A stretch of 64,000 nt of DNA from CAYQIM01 sp964417555 (GCA_964417555.1 CAYQIM010000058.1:1-64000), one strand, 5' to 3'. Shown: positions 17,296 through 25,740, numbered from the stretch's first letter. Made by a program: numbers and translations. Notes: generated by a model from the sequence alone, not told the origin.

Positions 17296-17309
17296 AATGC
17301 TTTTTCAAT

Positions 17310-17386
17310 GCCCCGGTGGCACAGATGGATAGCGCGGTCCCCTCCTAAGGGACAGGTCGCCGGTTCGAATCCGGCCTGGGGCACCA
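17310..17386 (+). tRNA. tRNA-Arg (anticodon CCU)
   Basis: 77 bases including an encoded CCA end. The acceptor stem is GCCCCGG with CTGGGGC (one G-U pair). The anticodon stem GTCCC/GGGAC encloses the loop CTCCTAA, so the anticodon is CCU, reading AGG. The T-arm is GCCGG-TTCGAAT-CCGGC. pdxY begins six bases after the CCA, so its message must be released by tRNA 3' processing or come from read-through. Confidence 0.97.
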
Positions 17387-17392
17387 AGAAAT

Positions 17393-18262
17393 ATGAATAT
17401 ATTATCTATACAATCCCATGTCAGCTATGGTTATGTGGGCAATAAAGCCGCTACTTTCCCATTACAATCTCTTGGGATAGAAGTGTGGCCTATTAATACC
17501 GTACAATTTTCCAACCATACCGGTTATGGCTCATGGCAAGGAGACATATTTTCTCCTGAGCATGTTCGTTCAATTATCCAAGGCTTAGAAGCTTTAGGCC
17601 TTGCTAAACAATGCACGGCAATTTTATCCGGCTATATTGGCGATAAGGCCATTGGTGAGGTAATTATTGAAACGGTCAGACGCTTTAAAAAAGTTAATCC
17701 CGATTTATTCTATCTCTGTGATCCCGTCATGGGCGATGCCGGAGGCAAAGGCTGCTTTGTAAAAAAAGACATTCCTGAATTTTTCCGCGATCAATGCCTT
17801 AATGTCGCTGACATTATTACGCCCAATCACTTTGAGACAGAAGTCTTATGGGATAAGAAAATCAATACTTTACAGCAATTACAGCAAGCCTGTTCTTTTT
17901 TCCATGCTAAAGGCGTTCATATTGTTGTTATTACACGTTTACAACTTAAAAATCATACTACTTCGGAAAACTACTCTGCTTTTCTGTCTGTTAAGAACAA
18001 TAACCAACAATGGCTAGCCTCAGCACCTGAAACTAAACTAAGCCATCCGATTAATGGTTCGGGTGATCTATTTTCGGCGCTCTATTTGGGTCATTTTTTA
18101 TTAAGCAAAAATCCTGTGTTCGCATTCCAGCAGGCGATGAATACCACGCATAAAATAATTGCCGCCACGGCAAAAGCAAAACAACGTGAATTAAAAATTA
18201 TTGGTAATGACTATTGTGATCCAAGCCCTAACTTGATTAAACTAGAACCCGTTATCCTTTAG
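17393..18262 (+). CDS. pdxY: pyridoxal kinase PdxY
   Basis: Phosphorylates pyridoxal in the vitamin B6 salvage pathway, giving the cofactor pyridoxal 5'-phosphate. It is 289 aa (E. coli PdxY is 287). The N-terminus MNILSIQSHVSYGYVGNKAA is strongly conserved, and the ribokinase-family catalytic signature appears as NGSGDLFSALYLG near residue 222, with the anion-hole glycines and Asp. CDPVMGD (near 109) is the second family block. The start is six bases after tRNA-Arg, so there is almost no independent leader. Confidence 0.94.
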   Translation: MNILSIQSHVSYGYVGNKAATFPLQSLGIEVWPINTVQFSNHTGYGSWQGDIFSPEHVRSIIQGLEALGLAKQCTAILSGYIGDKAIGEVIIETVRRFKKVNPDLFYLCDPVMGDAGGKGCFVKKDIPEFFRDQCLNVADIITPNHFETEVLWDKKINTLQQLQQACSFFHAKGVHIVVITRLQLKNHTTSENYSAFLSVKNNNQQWLASAPETKLSHPINGSGDLFSALYLGHFLLSKNPVFAFQQAMNTTHKIIAATAKAKQRELKIIGNDYCDPSPNLIKLEPVIL

Positions 18263-18345
18263 CCTGATGATGCTCACCAGTACTTTCTGCTTCATCCGTA
18301 AATGACAACGTGGTCCACCCGGTCTAACAATAAGGAAGTGTTCTA

Positions 18346-18495
18346 ATGAAAGACTACAGTTTTTATTTATGGTCGGCGTACCTTATTACACTAAGCGTCT
18401 TGCTCATTAATCTCATCTCTCCTTTAATTCGTTACTTTAGATTGTTACGCAAAAAACAAATTAAGTCTTTCTCTTGCCCTAGAAAACTATGCTAA
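18346..18495 (+). CDS. ccmD: small CcmD-like membrane protein, 49 aa
   Basis: Translating 18346-18495 gives a 49-residue protein with one N-terminal transmembrane helix containing YLWSAYLITLSVLLINLI, then a basic tail (LLRKKQ). The W-S-A-Y motif at the start of the helix followed by a positively charged end is the pattern of CcmD, the small helper that releases holo-CcmE from CcmABC in cytochrome c maturation. AAGGAAGT precedes the ATG, and the stop overlaps lpxK by seven bases, showing translational coupling. No other ccm gene is in the window, so the identification is tentative. Confidence 0.45.
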   Translation: MKDYSFYLWSAYLITLSVLLINLISPLIRYFRLLRKKQIKSFSCPRKLC

Positions 18496-19484
18496 ATCTA
18501 TGGAATAAAAAACTTACTGCCTACTTGTTATGGCCTTTATCGTTGCTATATCGAATGCTTAGTTTTTTTCGTCACAAGCTTTACCAATTTCATCTATTAA
18601 AAACAGCGCATTTTTCTGTCCCGGTTATCGTAGTGGGAAATATTACGGTAGGTGGCTCTGGTAAAACCCCTCTCGTTATCGAAATCGTTGAATTTTTGAA
18701 AAAAAAAGGTTGGCGGCCTGGCATTATTAGCCGAGGTTATGGAGGAAAAACTCATTATCCTTGTCGAGTCCATGCCAAAAGTAATCCGCGTGAAGTGGGT
18801 GATGAACCGTTATTAATGGTGCGCCACACACAATGTCCTACCCTCGTCGATCCTAATCGCCGCCGCGGCGTAAGAGCCTTAATTGCCAAAGCTAATTGTA
18901 ATATTATCGTTAGTGATGATGGATTACAGCATTTAGCATTAGGTCGTGACATTGAAATTGCTGTTATTGATGGTCAACGCCGTTTTGGCAATGGTTTTTG
19001 CCTACCTGCCGGCCCTTTACGCGAACCTATTTCACGATTAAAAACTGTCGATTTCAAAGTGACAAAAGGCAAACCTGCCTCTAGTGATGAATTTGAAATG
19101 AATTTACTTCCGTCTCACTTTTATCAGCTTATTCAACCTGAAAATAAAAAACAGGCTGATTATTTTTACGGAAAAAAACTTCATGCTATTGCCGGTATCG
19201 GTAACCCCGATCAGTTTTTTAACAGCTTACGCACATTAGGTCTGACTTTTATTGAACACCCGTTTCCTGACCATCATTTTTTTAAGCCACGTGACTTTAA
19301 CTTTGGTAAAAATGCGGTCATTCTGATGACAGAAAAAGATGCCGTCAAATGTACGGGCTTAGTAGATGCTAGACTCTGGTGTTTAAAGGCAAAAGCTAAA
19401 ATAGACGAAACTTTTTTTACTGCTTTATTACATCGAATCTCTACGCTAAATGATAATCCAAAATCTTCTTCAAACTCGTTTTAA
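18489..19484 (+). CDS. lpxK: tetraacyldisaccharide 4'-kinase LpxK
   Basis: Adds the 4'-phosphate to the lipid A precursor on the inner face of the inner membrane, giving lipid IVA. It is 331 aa, normal length. A hydrophobic N-terminal segment anchors it. The Walker A motif VGNITVGGSGKTPL (about residues 47-60) and the conserved SRGYGGK, GDEPLLM and SDDGLQH blocks follow. It is coupled to the small CcmD-like gene upstream. Its last 44 bases overlap the 3' end of the convergent ArnA-like gene, an unusually compact junction. Confidence 0.96.
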   Translation: MLNLWNKKLTAYLLWPLSLLYRMLSFFRHKLYQFHLLKTAHFSVPVIVVGNITVGGSGKTPLVIEIVEFLKKKGWRPGIISRGYGGKTHYPCRVHAKSNPREVGDEPLLMVRHTQCPTLVDPNRRRGVRALIAKANCNIIVSDDGLQHLALGRDIEIAVIDGQRRFGNGFCLPAGPLREPISRLKTVDFKVTKGKPASSDEFEMNLLPSHFYQLIQPENKKQADYFYGKKLHAIAGIGNPDQFFNSLRTLGLTFIEHPFPDHHFFKPRDFNFGKNAVILMTEKDAVKCTGLVDARLWCLKAKAKIDETFFTALLHRISTLNDNPKSSSNSF

Positions 19485-20460
19485 TGTCTATAAGCGGCTG
19501 CCAATGGAGATAATTTTCTGCATTCTTGATCGATGGCACACGTCGCTCTACATCTTGATAGCCTTTACCATAATAATCATCTGCTATTATAGCTTGTAAT
19601 TGTGTTTTCTGAGCAACATCAGCATAATTTGGGTAAGTTTTGATCTGGTCTATTAGCAATTCGGCAAGTTCGCGAATAGAAATATCATTCTTTGGATTGC
19701 CGATATTAAAAATACACTGTTCTGCACAGCCCTTTTCATTGGCAATGATCTTTATTAAGGCATTGATACCATCCTCTATATCGATAAAACTTCTTCGCTG
19801 TTTACCACCATTGACTAATTGAATCGCTTCACCGCGCAAAATATTGCCAATAAATTGGCTAACGACACGCGAACTGCCCGGTTTTGGGTTATGGGGGTCG
19901 TCAAGTTTTGCACCTATCCAATTAAAAGGTCGAAATAAAGTATAAGATAATTGATCTTTTAAACCATACGCGTGAATCACTCTGTCTAACATCTGTTTGC
20001 TACATGAATAAATCCAACGCGGTTTATTAATAGGTCCTAGTACAAAATTACTACTTTGTTCATCAAACTCTTCGTCCGTACACATTCCATACACTTCTGA
20101 CGTTGAAGGAAAAACGACTCTTTTTTTATGTTTCACGCAAAGACGGATAATACGCAGATTGGCCTCAAAATCTAATTCAAAAACAGCTAAGGGATTTTTG
20201 ACATAAGTCGCCGGTGTAGCGATAGCCACTAGTGGAAGAACCACATCACAATGTTGAATCTGCTGTTCTATCCATTCATCTTGCTGATTAATATCTCCCT
20301 GTTTAAACTGCACACAAGGATTATGCAAAAAATCTGTGATTTTATTATTGAAAAGGTCCAAACCAACAAAATGCCAATCCTTTTTAGACGCCAACGCCTG
20401 CTCCAACAAACTACTACCAATAAAACCATTGATACCCAGAATTAATACTTTTAAACTCAT
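19441..20460 (-). CDS. ArnA-type UDP-glucuronate decarboxylase, stand-alone domain
   Basis: An extended short-chain dehydrogenase/reductase of 339 aa. The start is the ATG at 20460 (MSLKVLILGINGFIG), the Rossmann NAD site; the frame is open 27 codons further. Catalytic residues are visible as STSEVYG (119-125) and YSCSK (151-155). The stretch FRPFNWIGAKLDDPHNPKPGSSR and the GGKQRRSFIDIEDGI block match the C-terminal half of ArnA, which makes UDP-4-keto-pentose for L-Ara4N. The formyltransferase half of ArnA is absent here. UDP-xylose synthase is an alternative, but arnTCD 4 kb away favours the Ara4N role. Confidence 0.85.
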   Translation of the reverse strand: MSLKVLILGINGFIGSSLLEQALASKKDWHFVGLDLFNNKITDFLHNPCVQFKQGDINQQDEWIEQQIQHCDVVLPLVAIATPATYVKNPLAVFELDFEANLRIIRLCVKHKKRVVFPSTSEVYGMCTDEEFDEQSSNFVLGPINKPRWIYSCSKQMLDRVIHAYGLKDQLSYTLFRPFNWIGAKLDDPHNPKPGSSRVVSQFIGNILRGEAIQLVNGGKQRRSFIDIEDGINALIKIIANEKGCAEQCIFNIGNPKNDISIRELAELLIDQIKTYPNYADVAQKTQLQAIIADDYYGKGYQDVERRVPSIKNAENYLHWQPLIDIKTSLKKILDYHLA

Positions 20461-20505
20461 ACGCTGACCGAAGACCCCGATAATTTGGCCTACTGTACTT
20501 AATTT

Positions 20506-21222
20506 ATGAATAACACTCAAGATTTGGATTGGGACAGCCACATTCTCGGCTTACCCGTCGCCAAGATTCTAGCAACACAGCTTAATAAGGAGGAACTACA
20601 GCGGCTGTTACAAAAACTTAAAGACCAACGAGTCAAACTCGTTTATTGGTTGATTTCAAATAAAGATATATTTTCGCAAAAAGCGGCTCAACACTGTAAT
20701 GGCGTTTTAGTGGATGAAAAAGTGACTTATTGTATGGATTTAACAATGTTATCTCCTTTACCGTATGATCAAAACAGTGAAGTCTATACACACGCTATGG
20801 CAAATACTGAATTGGAAGCCATTGCTATTGAGATTGGTAAACTGTCGCGTTTTGGTCGAGATCCTCATCTAACATCCCATCAGGTGGATAAAGTTTATAA
20901 AACGTGGATAAACAATGCCTGTAAAAAAAAAGTAGCTAAAGTCGTATTAGTTATTAAAAAGCAAAAAACCATCATTGGCATGGTAACAATTGATGAGAAA
21001 GGAGGTCGCGCGGATTTAAGCCTGCTAGGCGTTGATCCGCAATACCAAGGGAAAGGGATTGGCAAACATTTAGTACATGCTGCCCAAGTTTGGAGCCTCG
21101 ACCATGGCTATTCCATCAGCCAAGTCGTTACTCAAAAAACAAATACCAAAGCCTGTCATTTATACGAAAGCTGCGGTTATCAATTAGAAAAAACAGAAAA
21201 TTTTTACCATTTTTGGTTGTAG
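20506..21222 (+). CDS. GNAT-family N-acetyltransferase
   Basis: A 238-aa protein with a C-terminal GNAT fold: acetyl-CoA-binding motif GVDPQYQGKGIGKHLVHAA (about 180-198) and the final strand-helix TNTKACHLYESCGYQLEKTENFYHFWL. The N-terminal half (LDWDSHILGLPVAKI) and the middle motif LSRFGRDPHL recall WecD/RffC-type acetyltransferases acting on nucleotide-linked amino sugars. It is divergent from the ArnA-like gene, 45 bases apart, so a role in surface-sugar synthesis is reasonable. The substrate is not determined. Confidence 0.75.
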   Translation: MNNTQDLDWDSHILGLPVAKILATQLNKEELQRLLQKLKDQRVKLVYWLISNKDIFSQKAAQHCNGVLVDEKVTYCMDLTMLSPLPYDQNSEVYTHAMANTELEAIAIEIGKLSRFGRDPHLTSHQVDKVYKTWINNACKKKVAKVVLVIKKQKTIIGMVTIDEKGGRADLSLLGVDPQYQGKGIGKHLVHAAQVWSLDHGYSISQVVTQKTNTKACHLYESCGYQLEKTENFYHFWL

Positions 21223-21227
21223 TACTA

Positions 21228-22052
21228 TCATGCTTCTGCCGTAGGGACCTCTTCTTTCACCGTAATGTTAACCCCAGTAACTGGAAATTCTGTATTTTGG
21301 TTGGTAAATTGAAAAACCACTTCATATTCTGAACCTAATTTAATTTTAGCAGGGAATTGTGTTGCCACTACACCCACGACTTCAATAGCCTGCACGTTGA
21401 TCGTTTTTTCAAACTTCGCCCCTTCTTTATTTTTATCAGCATCATCTAAGTACTCGAGCTCCGCATATTTGACTAAAAGTTTTAAGATTTTTGCACCCGC
21501 CTCCGCTGTGTTGATCTTTCCCTTGACACGAAATTGATGTTTAGCATCAAGTTTAACTTCAGAATTTTTCTTAAACTCTTCAATACTACGCGGATTCCCG
21601 ATTACTTCATAACCACTATCATTGGGTTTTTCTTCAATGATACTTATACCAACTAAACCCTCTATTTCTTCTATCTCAATCTTTGTAGCCTCGAATTCAG
21701 TTGGGTTGTTAACGAGAAACTCGAGCTCTTGCTCAAATTTTATAGGTAGGTTTGCGGGTAAAACTGTTGGCTTTACAAGGCTGATCGCTAATTTGACGGC
21801 TATAATCTCTGTTTCAGCAAAGGCTTCAACGGCATCCCCTTCACGATAGCTAAAGATAGCCTTTAATTTTTGTTTCCCAACCTTTTTAGCTGTAAAAGTT
21901 CCCGCTAATGTCGCAGCGGTTTTTTTCGCTAGTGAAGAAGCAATATTTTGGCTCTCCTCCTCTTTTATTTTAAAATTATCAATCGTTGTAACAATATTAA
22001 AATCTTGTTTTAATTCAGTTACTAAATTTTCAGAATTATTATTATCTTCCAT
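21228..22052 (-). CDS. repeat-built beta-sandwich protein, four modules (A-B-A-B)
   Basis: A 274-aa acidic protein with no signal peptide and no family I recognise. It is made of two kinds of module. A-type (about 40-90 and 165-215) shows FTAKKVGKQKLKAIFSY and a closing IxAxxxxV. B-type (about 95-145 and 225-270) shows LPANLPIKFEQELEFLVNN and FPAKIKLGSEYEVVFQF, then N..FxxT/VTGxxIxVxE. The pattern resembles CARDB/Ig-like beta sandwiches. The next upstream gene has one A-B pair. A ribosome site (caaggaaaa) precedes the ATG. It is probably co-transcribed with that gene and the outer-membrane barrel. Confidence 0.6.
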   Translation of the reverse strand: MEDNNNSENLVTELKQDFNIVTTIDNFKIKEEESQNIASSLAKKTAATLAGTFTAKKVGKQKLKAIFSYREGDAVEAFAETEIIAVKLAISLVKPTVLPANLPIKFEQELEFLVNNPTEFEATKIEIEEIEGLVGISIIEEKPNDSGYEVIGNPRSIEEFKKNSEVKLDAKHQFRVKGKINTAEAGAKILKLLVKYAELEYLDDADKNKEGAKFEKTINVQAIEVVGVVATQFPAKIKLGSEYEVVFQFTNQNTEFPVTGVNITVKEEVPTAEA

Positions 22053-22133
22053 GACTTTTCCTTGTTTTATTTTTTAATTAAAATTTTATCGATTAAGCAC
22101 GTTGCTCGACCTACGATTTGAAGAAACGTTGTT

Positions 22134-22622
22134 CTAGGCTTCTATTTGCTTAACCTCGATGTTTATCCCACTTACTGGCTGATTACCCACATTAGCAAAA
22201 AGGAAAATTATTTCTGCTTTTTGTCCAAGTTTCATAGTAGTCGGCAAGCCCGTGACTTGGCTATTTATTTTTTCTGTTGCCTTTATTACCTTTAAATTCC
22301 TATTTAACAGTGCTACTCTGGGCCCCTTTGCTATTTTTTCTAATATTAATGAAAAATTATTATTTCCTACCTGAACAGGAGTAAAAATAATTTTAAAAAT
22401 TTGTTCAGTTTTTGCTGCAATATTTAAAGAAGTTTCATTATTTTCAAATTTAAACGGATCCTCTAAAAATTGTAATTTTCTAGAAAGATTTAAATGGTTT
22501 TTAAATTTAAAAAAGGCTTCGTAAACACTTTTAGCAAAAAAATCCTCTGTATCGTTCAGTGGAGAAGACTCTTGTTCAAAAAATTCAAATCTTCCTGGAA
22601 GTTCTATTTTATTAAATGTCAT
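22134..22622 (-). CDS. beta-sandwich protein, two modules (A-B), paralogue of neighbour
   Basis: A 162-aa protein lacking a signal peptide. A unique Phe-rich N-terminus (FEFFEQESSPLNDTEDFF) leads into an A module (IAAKTEQIFKIIFTPVQVG, about 70-88) and a B module (LPTTMKLGQKAEIIFLFAN, about 127-145, ending GINIEVKQIEA). Both align by eye with the modules of the 274-aa neighbour, so the pair arose by duplication. It sits 26 bases after the outer-membrane barrel gene and 81 bases before the longer paralogue. Function unknown; an exported or surface partner of the barrel is possible but not shown. Confidence 0.6.
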   Translation of the reverse strand: MTFNKIELPGRFEFFEQESSPLNDTEDFFAKSVYEAFFKFKNHLNLSRKLQFLEDPFKFENNETSLNIAAKTEQIFKIIFTPVQVGNNNFSLILEKIAKGPRVALLNRNLKVIKATEKINSQVTGLPTTMKLGQKAEIIFLFANVGNQPVSGINIEVKQIEA

Positions 22623-22648
22623 AAATATCTCATTTTATAATATTATAA

Positions 22649-23452
22649 TTACCCAAATAAATAACGCAGAGATAAAATAATAGTATGTCCCTGAATCGTA
22701 TCTTTTAATTTATCACCGGTAAAAAACTCACGATTAGAATCGCCCGTTTTTATCCAGCCCAGGTGATCATAACGATAACCTAAACTACCCCAGAGGTTCT
22801 TTGTAAAAATATAATCCACTCCCGTACCTAAACTATAACTAAAATTTAACTTAGTTTTATTAGAAAATTGTGGACTTGTTTTTTCATCGCCCGCAATAGG
22901 TACTTCACTATAACTTGTAAATCGATTCCAGGTTGTTCCTAATCCTGCCGAGACGTAGGGCATCCATTGTTGCCAACGTATTAAATCTACTTTACCGACT
23001 AATTGTAATGTGTGATGAGATACCTTATATTGATATTCATAGGTATCATTAGGATCTGAATATTGCACAAGCGTGCCAATATTTTTTGCAGGTATAACAT
23101 AACTGTATTCAATCCCTAAACTTGACGCTGGAAACCATTTAGCTTGTCGAGACCAAATATATCCCCCGGATAGAAACCCCATGGGTACTCTTTTCGCTTT
23201 TGGCGCATTGTAGATATCAGATTTTTCAGGTCCTACGTCTAAGTTTGCCAAATAAGTGGTTCCTAACTTTTGGTTAAATACCCAACCTGCGCCAACGTCG
23301 ATATACCAAGAAGGAAGATGGGGTAGCGGAAAAATACAGACCATTTGCTTATTTTTTTTTGGTGGACAAATGCAAGTCTTTGCATTTGTCCATGCAGGCG
23401 CTATAGTAATCAAAAATGATAAAAAAGCCGCTTTTACAACATAAGCTCGCAT
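22649..23452 (-). CDS. outer-membrane beta-barrel protein
   Basis: A 267-aa protein with a signal peptide (about 24 residues, ending TNAK), a short Cys/Pro-rich segment (CICPPKKNKQMVC) and an eight-strand-type barrel. Alternating aromatic strands include WYIDVGAGWVF, GYRYDHLGWIKTG and the C-terminal IILSLRYLFG. Similar OmpA/OmpW-like surface proteins are common in Legionellales. It heads a likely three-gene minus-strand unit with the two module proteins. The aromatic C-terminal strand fits recognition by the Bam machinery, whose BamD is encoded elsewhere in the window. Confidence 0.8.
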   Translation of the reverse strand: MRAYVVKAAFLSFLITIAPAWTNAKTCICPPKKNKQMVCIFPLPHLPSWYIDVGAGWVFNQKLGTTYLANLDVGPEKSDIYNAPKAKRVPMGFLSGGYIWSRQAKWFPASSLGIEYSYVIPAKNIGTLVQYSDPNDTYEYQYKVSHHTLQLVGKVDLIRWQQWMPYVSAGLGTTWNRFTSYSEVPIAGDEKTSPQFSNKTKLNFSYSLGTGVDYIFTKNLWGSLGYRYDHLGWIKTGDSNREFFTGDKLKDTIQGHTIILSLRYLFG

Positions 23453-23762
23453 AAAAAACCTCCTTGCATAACTAAACGATTAAACTATTTTTATCTTTTA
23501 AATTTAATCTAAATTAGCTAATTATTATCAAAAATAATTCACTTACTTTGATCGTATAAGATCAATTTAATTTAAGCAATTAAATGACAATAAATTAATT
23601 TATCTAAATATAATATAAATAAAAATTTATATCTTAATAAAGAGTTTTAATGATAAAACCAACTATATGCAGAAATAAAAAAAACAAAAGACGATATATA
23701 ATGTCAAAGAATTTAGGAGAATAATTTAGAATAAGAAAATATATACCAATTTAACAATTATT
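23453..23762. other. AT-rich spacer between arnD and the barrel gene
   Basis: About 310 bases, extremely AT-rich, with no ORF of note. The right part lies just downstream of arnD (minus) and the left part upstream of the barrel gene (minus), so it should hold the arnD transcript end and the barrel promoter. I see no clear hairpin with a T-run and cannot assign a promoter with confidence in such AT-rich sequence. Confidence 0.4.
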
Positions 23763-24788
23763 TTATCGTTCCAAAACAGCTAAGGTTCCAGAACGACCAT
23801 CAACAGTTCCTTGAATTAACTCACAAACAGGAATTAAGTCGGGATTAGTTAAAATTTTCTCAGCGACGGTTTGCAAGGTTTGAAATCTGATACCTTGTTG
23901 TTGCGCTTTTCTGAGAAATTTTTCAAAAAAAGGAAGGTATTTCATACCCTCTATTTCAGCATGAATCGTTAACACATTAACAACATCTTCACGTAATAAA
24001 CTCAGATAGTAATCATCCAACGAAGCCAACGGAAATTCCACACGGCCGAGCAATTCATCTAAGGTAGGTAGATTGGTTGGAATTTGTAATGTTTTAAATT
24101 GTTTAGCACCTACCTTTGGAAAACAAGGATAAATACCGCGTGCATCGCTCGCATATAATAAATTTGCCGCATCATAAGCAGCCAAACTATTCGCATTGGC
24201 TTGCCAACCCGCCGCCCCTGCTGTTAAGGGAGCTCGTGAAAATATTCGACGAAACTCAGCACATGCTTTTTGAAATTCTTCAAATACTTGTTCTTGCGAC
24301 CAAGACTGTACTTTATCTTGCCAACGAACATGGTCATAGCAATGAATGCCTACTTCGTGTCCTTTTTGTTCTACTTGCTGCAGAGTAGGCGCACAACGCT
24401 GACCGATATGCGGTCCTGGCCATAGTACACCATTCAATAACGTACCTAAGCCATAGACGCTAACGACATTGGTACGCGACACTTTTTTAAGAAATCCAGA
24501 ACGGAAAATACGCTTAATCGCATGACCTGTATTATCCGGACCTAACGAAAATAAAAAAGTCGCTGGAATAGCTAACGTTTTAAATAACTGCATCAAATTA
24601 GGAACACCGATTCGTGTGCCTCTTTCTGTATCGACATCAATTTTAATCGCTATACTTTTCGCACTTGAATTTTCGGTAGCGTTGCTACTCGGTTCGCAAT
24701 CCTCAGATATTCTGTATACACTGCGGTTGCTCACCCTCTCGGCGCCTTGTCGAAAATTCCATTGCGGTGAGTCTATTTTTTGAGACAT
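23763..24788 (-). CDS. arnD: ArnD, undecaprenyl-phosphate 4-formamido-arabinose deformylase
   Basis: Removes the formyl group from the undecaprenyl-linked sugar, giving L-Ara4N-P-undecaprenol for transfer to lipid A. Polysaccharide-deacetylase fold. KIDVDTERGTRIGVP carries the metal-binding Asp pair, HEVGIHCYDHVRWQ the conserved histidines, and GAAGWQANANSL and YASDARG match ArnD specifically. I use the ATG at 24788 (MSQKIDSP), two bases after the arnC stop; a TTG start at 24821 would overlap arnC. Residues 1-45 before the domain are longer than usual. Last gene of arnTCD. Confidence 0.9.
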   Translation of the reverse strand: MSQKIDSPQWNFRQGAERVSNRSVYRISEDCEPSSNATENSSAKSIAIKIDVDTERGTRIGVPNLMQLFKTLAIPATFLFSLGPDNTGHAIKRIFRSGFLKKVSRTNVVSVYGLGTLLNGVLWPGPHIGQRCAPTLQQVEQKGHEVGIHCYDHVRWQDKVQSWSQEQVFEEFQKACAEFRRIFSRAPLTAGAAGWQANANSLAAYDAANLLYASDARGIYPCFPKVGAKQFKTLQIPTNLPTLDELLGRVEFPLASLDDYYLSLLREDVVNVLTIHAEIEGMKYLPFFEKFLRKAQQQGIRFQTLQTVAEKILTNPDLIPVCELIQGTVDGRSGTLAVLER

Positions 24789-24789
24789 A

Positions 24790-25740
24790 CTATGATTTAT
24801 CCTCTGACGAACTCTCAACAATCTCTTTAATCACATAACGTGGGCGTCGTCGCACTTCTTGGTAAATACGACCAATATATTCACCCATAATGCCTAAACC
24901 CATTAAGGAAATACCCATTAGAAAGAATAGGATAGCAAACAAGGTAAAAACACCTTCGGCTTCAGGACCTAACAATAAACGACGTAGAAACATATACATC
25001 ACAAACAAACCACTCAAACCAGAAATCAACAGGCCTAACATCGTAAATACTTGCAATGGCAACAAAGAAAATCCGGTCATTAAATCAAAATTGAGTCGTA
25101 ATAAACGATATAAATTATATTTAGATTCGCCGGTTTCACGCGCATCATGTGCGACATCTATCTCGGTAGGGTGACTAGAAAGACTATAAGCTTGTGCAGG
25201 AATAAAAAGAGAGGTTTCTTTACTGGCCACCATCAGTTCGATCAAAGAACGGCTATAGGCCCTTAACATACAACCTTGATCGGTTAAGCGAATTTTTGTT
25301 ATTTTATAATGCAAACAATTATTAAGTTTAGATGCGTAGCGTCGAAAAAAAGGATCTTGGCGCTTTTTACGAACACCACCGACATAGTCATGTCCTTTTT
25401 CCATCGCAGCGACTAAAGACGGGATTTCTTCTGGCGGGTTTTGCAGATCCGCATCTAAAGTAATCACTATTTCTCCGCGTACGCGCTCAAAACCCGCCAT
25501 CACGGCCATATGTTGGCCAAAATTCCCATTAAAATGAATAATACGAATTTGTTCAGGACGTCGTTTTTGTAATTCATTTAATTTTTCATAAGAATTATCC
25601 TGACTTCCATCATTTACAAACAGAATTTCGTAAGGTTTACCTTGTTTATCCAAAGTGCTAATTAAACGTTGGTAAAGCTGTTCTAAATTACCTGATTCAT
25701 TATAAACAGGAATAACAATACTTAAATACGGTGTTGTCAT
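24790..25740 (-). CDS. arnC: ArnC-like undecaprenyl-phosphate glycosyltransferase
   Basis: A family 2 glycosyltransferase that moves 4-formamido-L-arabinose from UDP to undecaprenyl phosphate at the inner membrane. It is 316 aa. The N-terminus LSIVIPVYNESGNLEQLY and the DADLQNPPEEIP block (Asp residues bind the nucleotide/metal) are clear. Two C-terminal membrane helices (about 235-255 and 268-290) are followed by GEYIGRIYQEVRRRPRYV, as in ArnC. The ATG overlaps the arnT stop by four bases (ATGA), indicating translational coupling. Other GT2 lipid-sugar transferases look similar; neighbours decide for ArnC. Confidence 0.9.
   Translation of the reverse strand: MTTPYLSIVIPVYNESGNLEQLYQRLISTLDKQGKPYEILFVNDGSQDNSYEKLNELQKRRPEQIRIIHFNGNFGQHMAVMAGFERVRGEIVITLDADLQNPPEEIPSLVAAMEKGHDYVGGVRKKRQDPFFRRYASKLNNCLHYKITKIRLTDQGCMLRAYSRSLIELMVASKETSLFIPAQAYSLSSHPTEIDVAHDARETGESKYNLYRLLRLNFDLMTGFSLLPLQVFTMLGLLISGLSGLFVMYMFLRRLLLGPEAEGVFTLFAILFFLMGISLMGLGIMGEYIGRIYQEVRRRPRYVIKEIVESSSEDKS

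Noticed and set aside
20461..20541. 27-residue N-terminal extension of the ArnA-like decarboxylase
   Set aside because: The Rossmann strand begins at the internal ATG (MSLKVLILG); the extension has no homologous feature and overlaps the divergent GNAT start.
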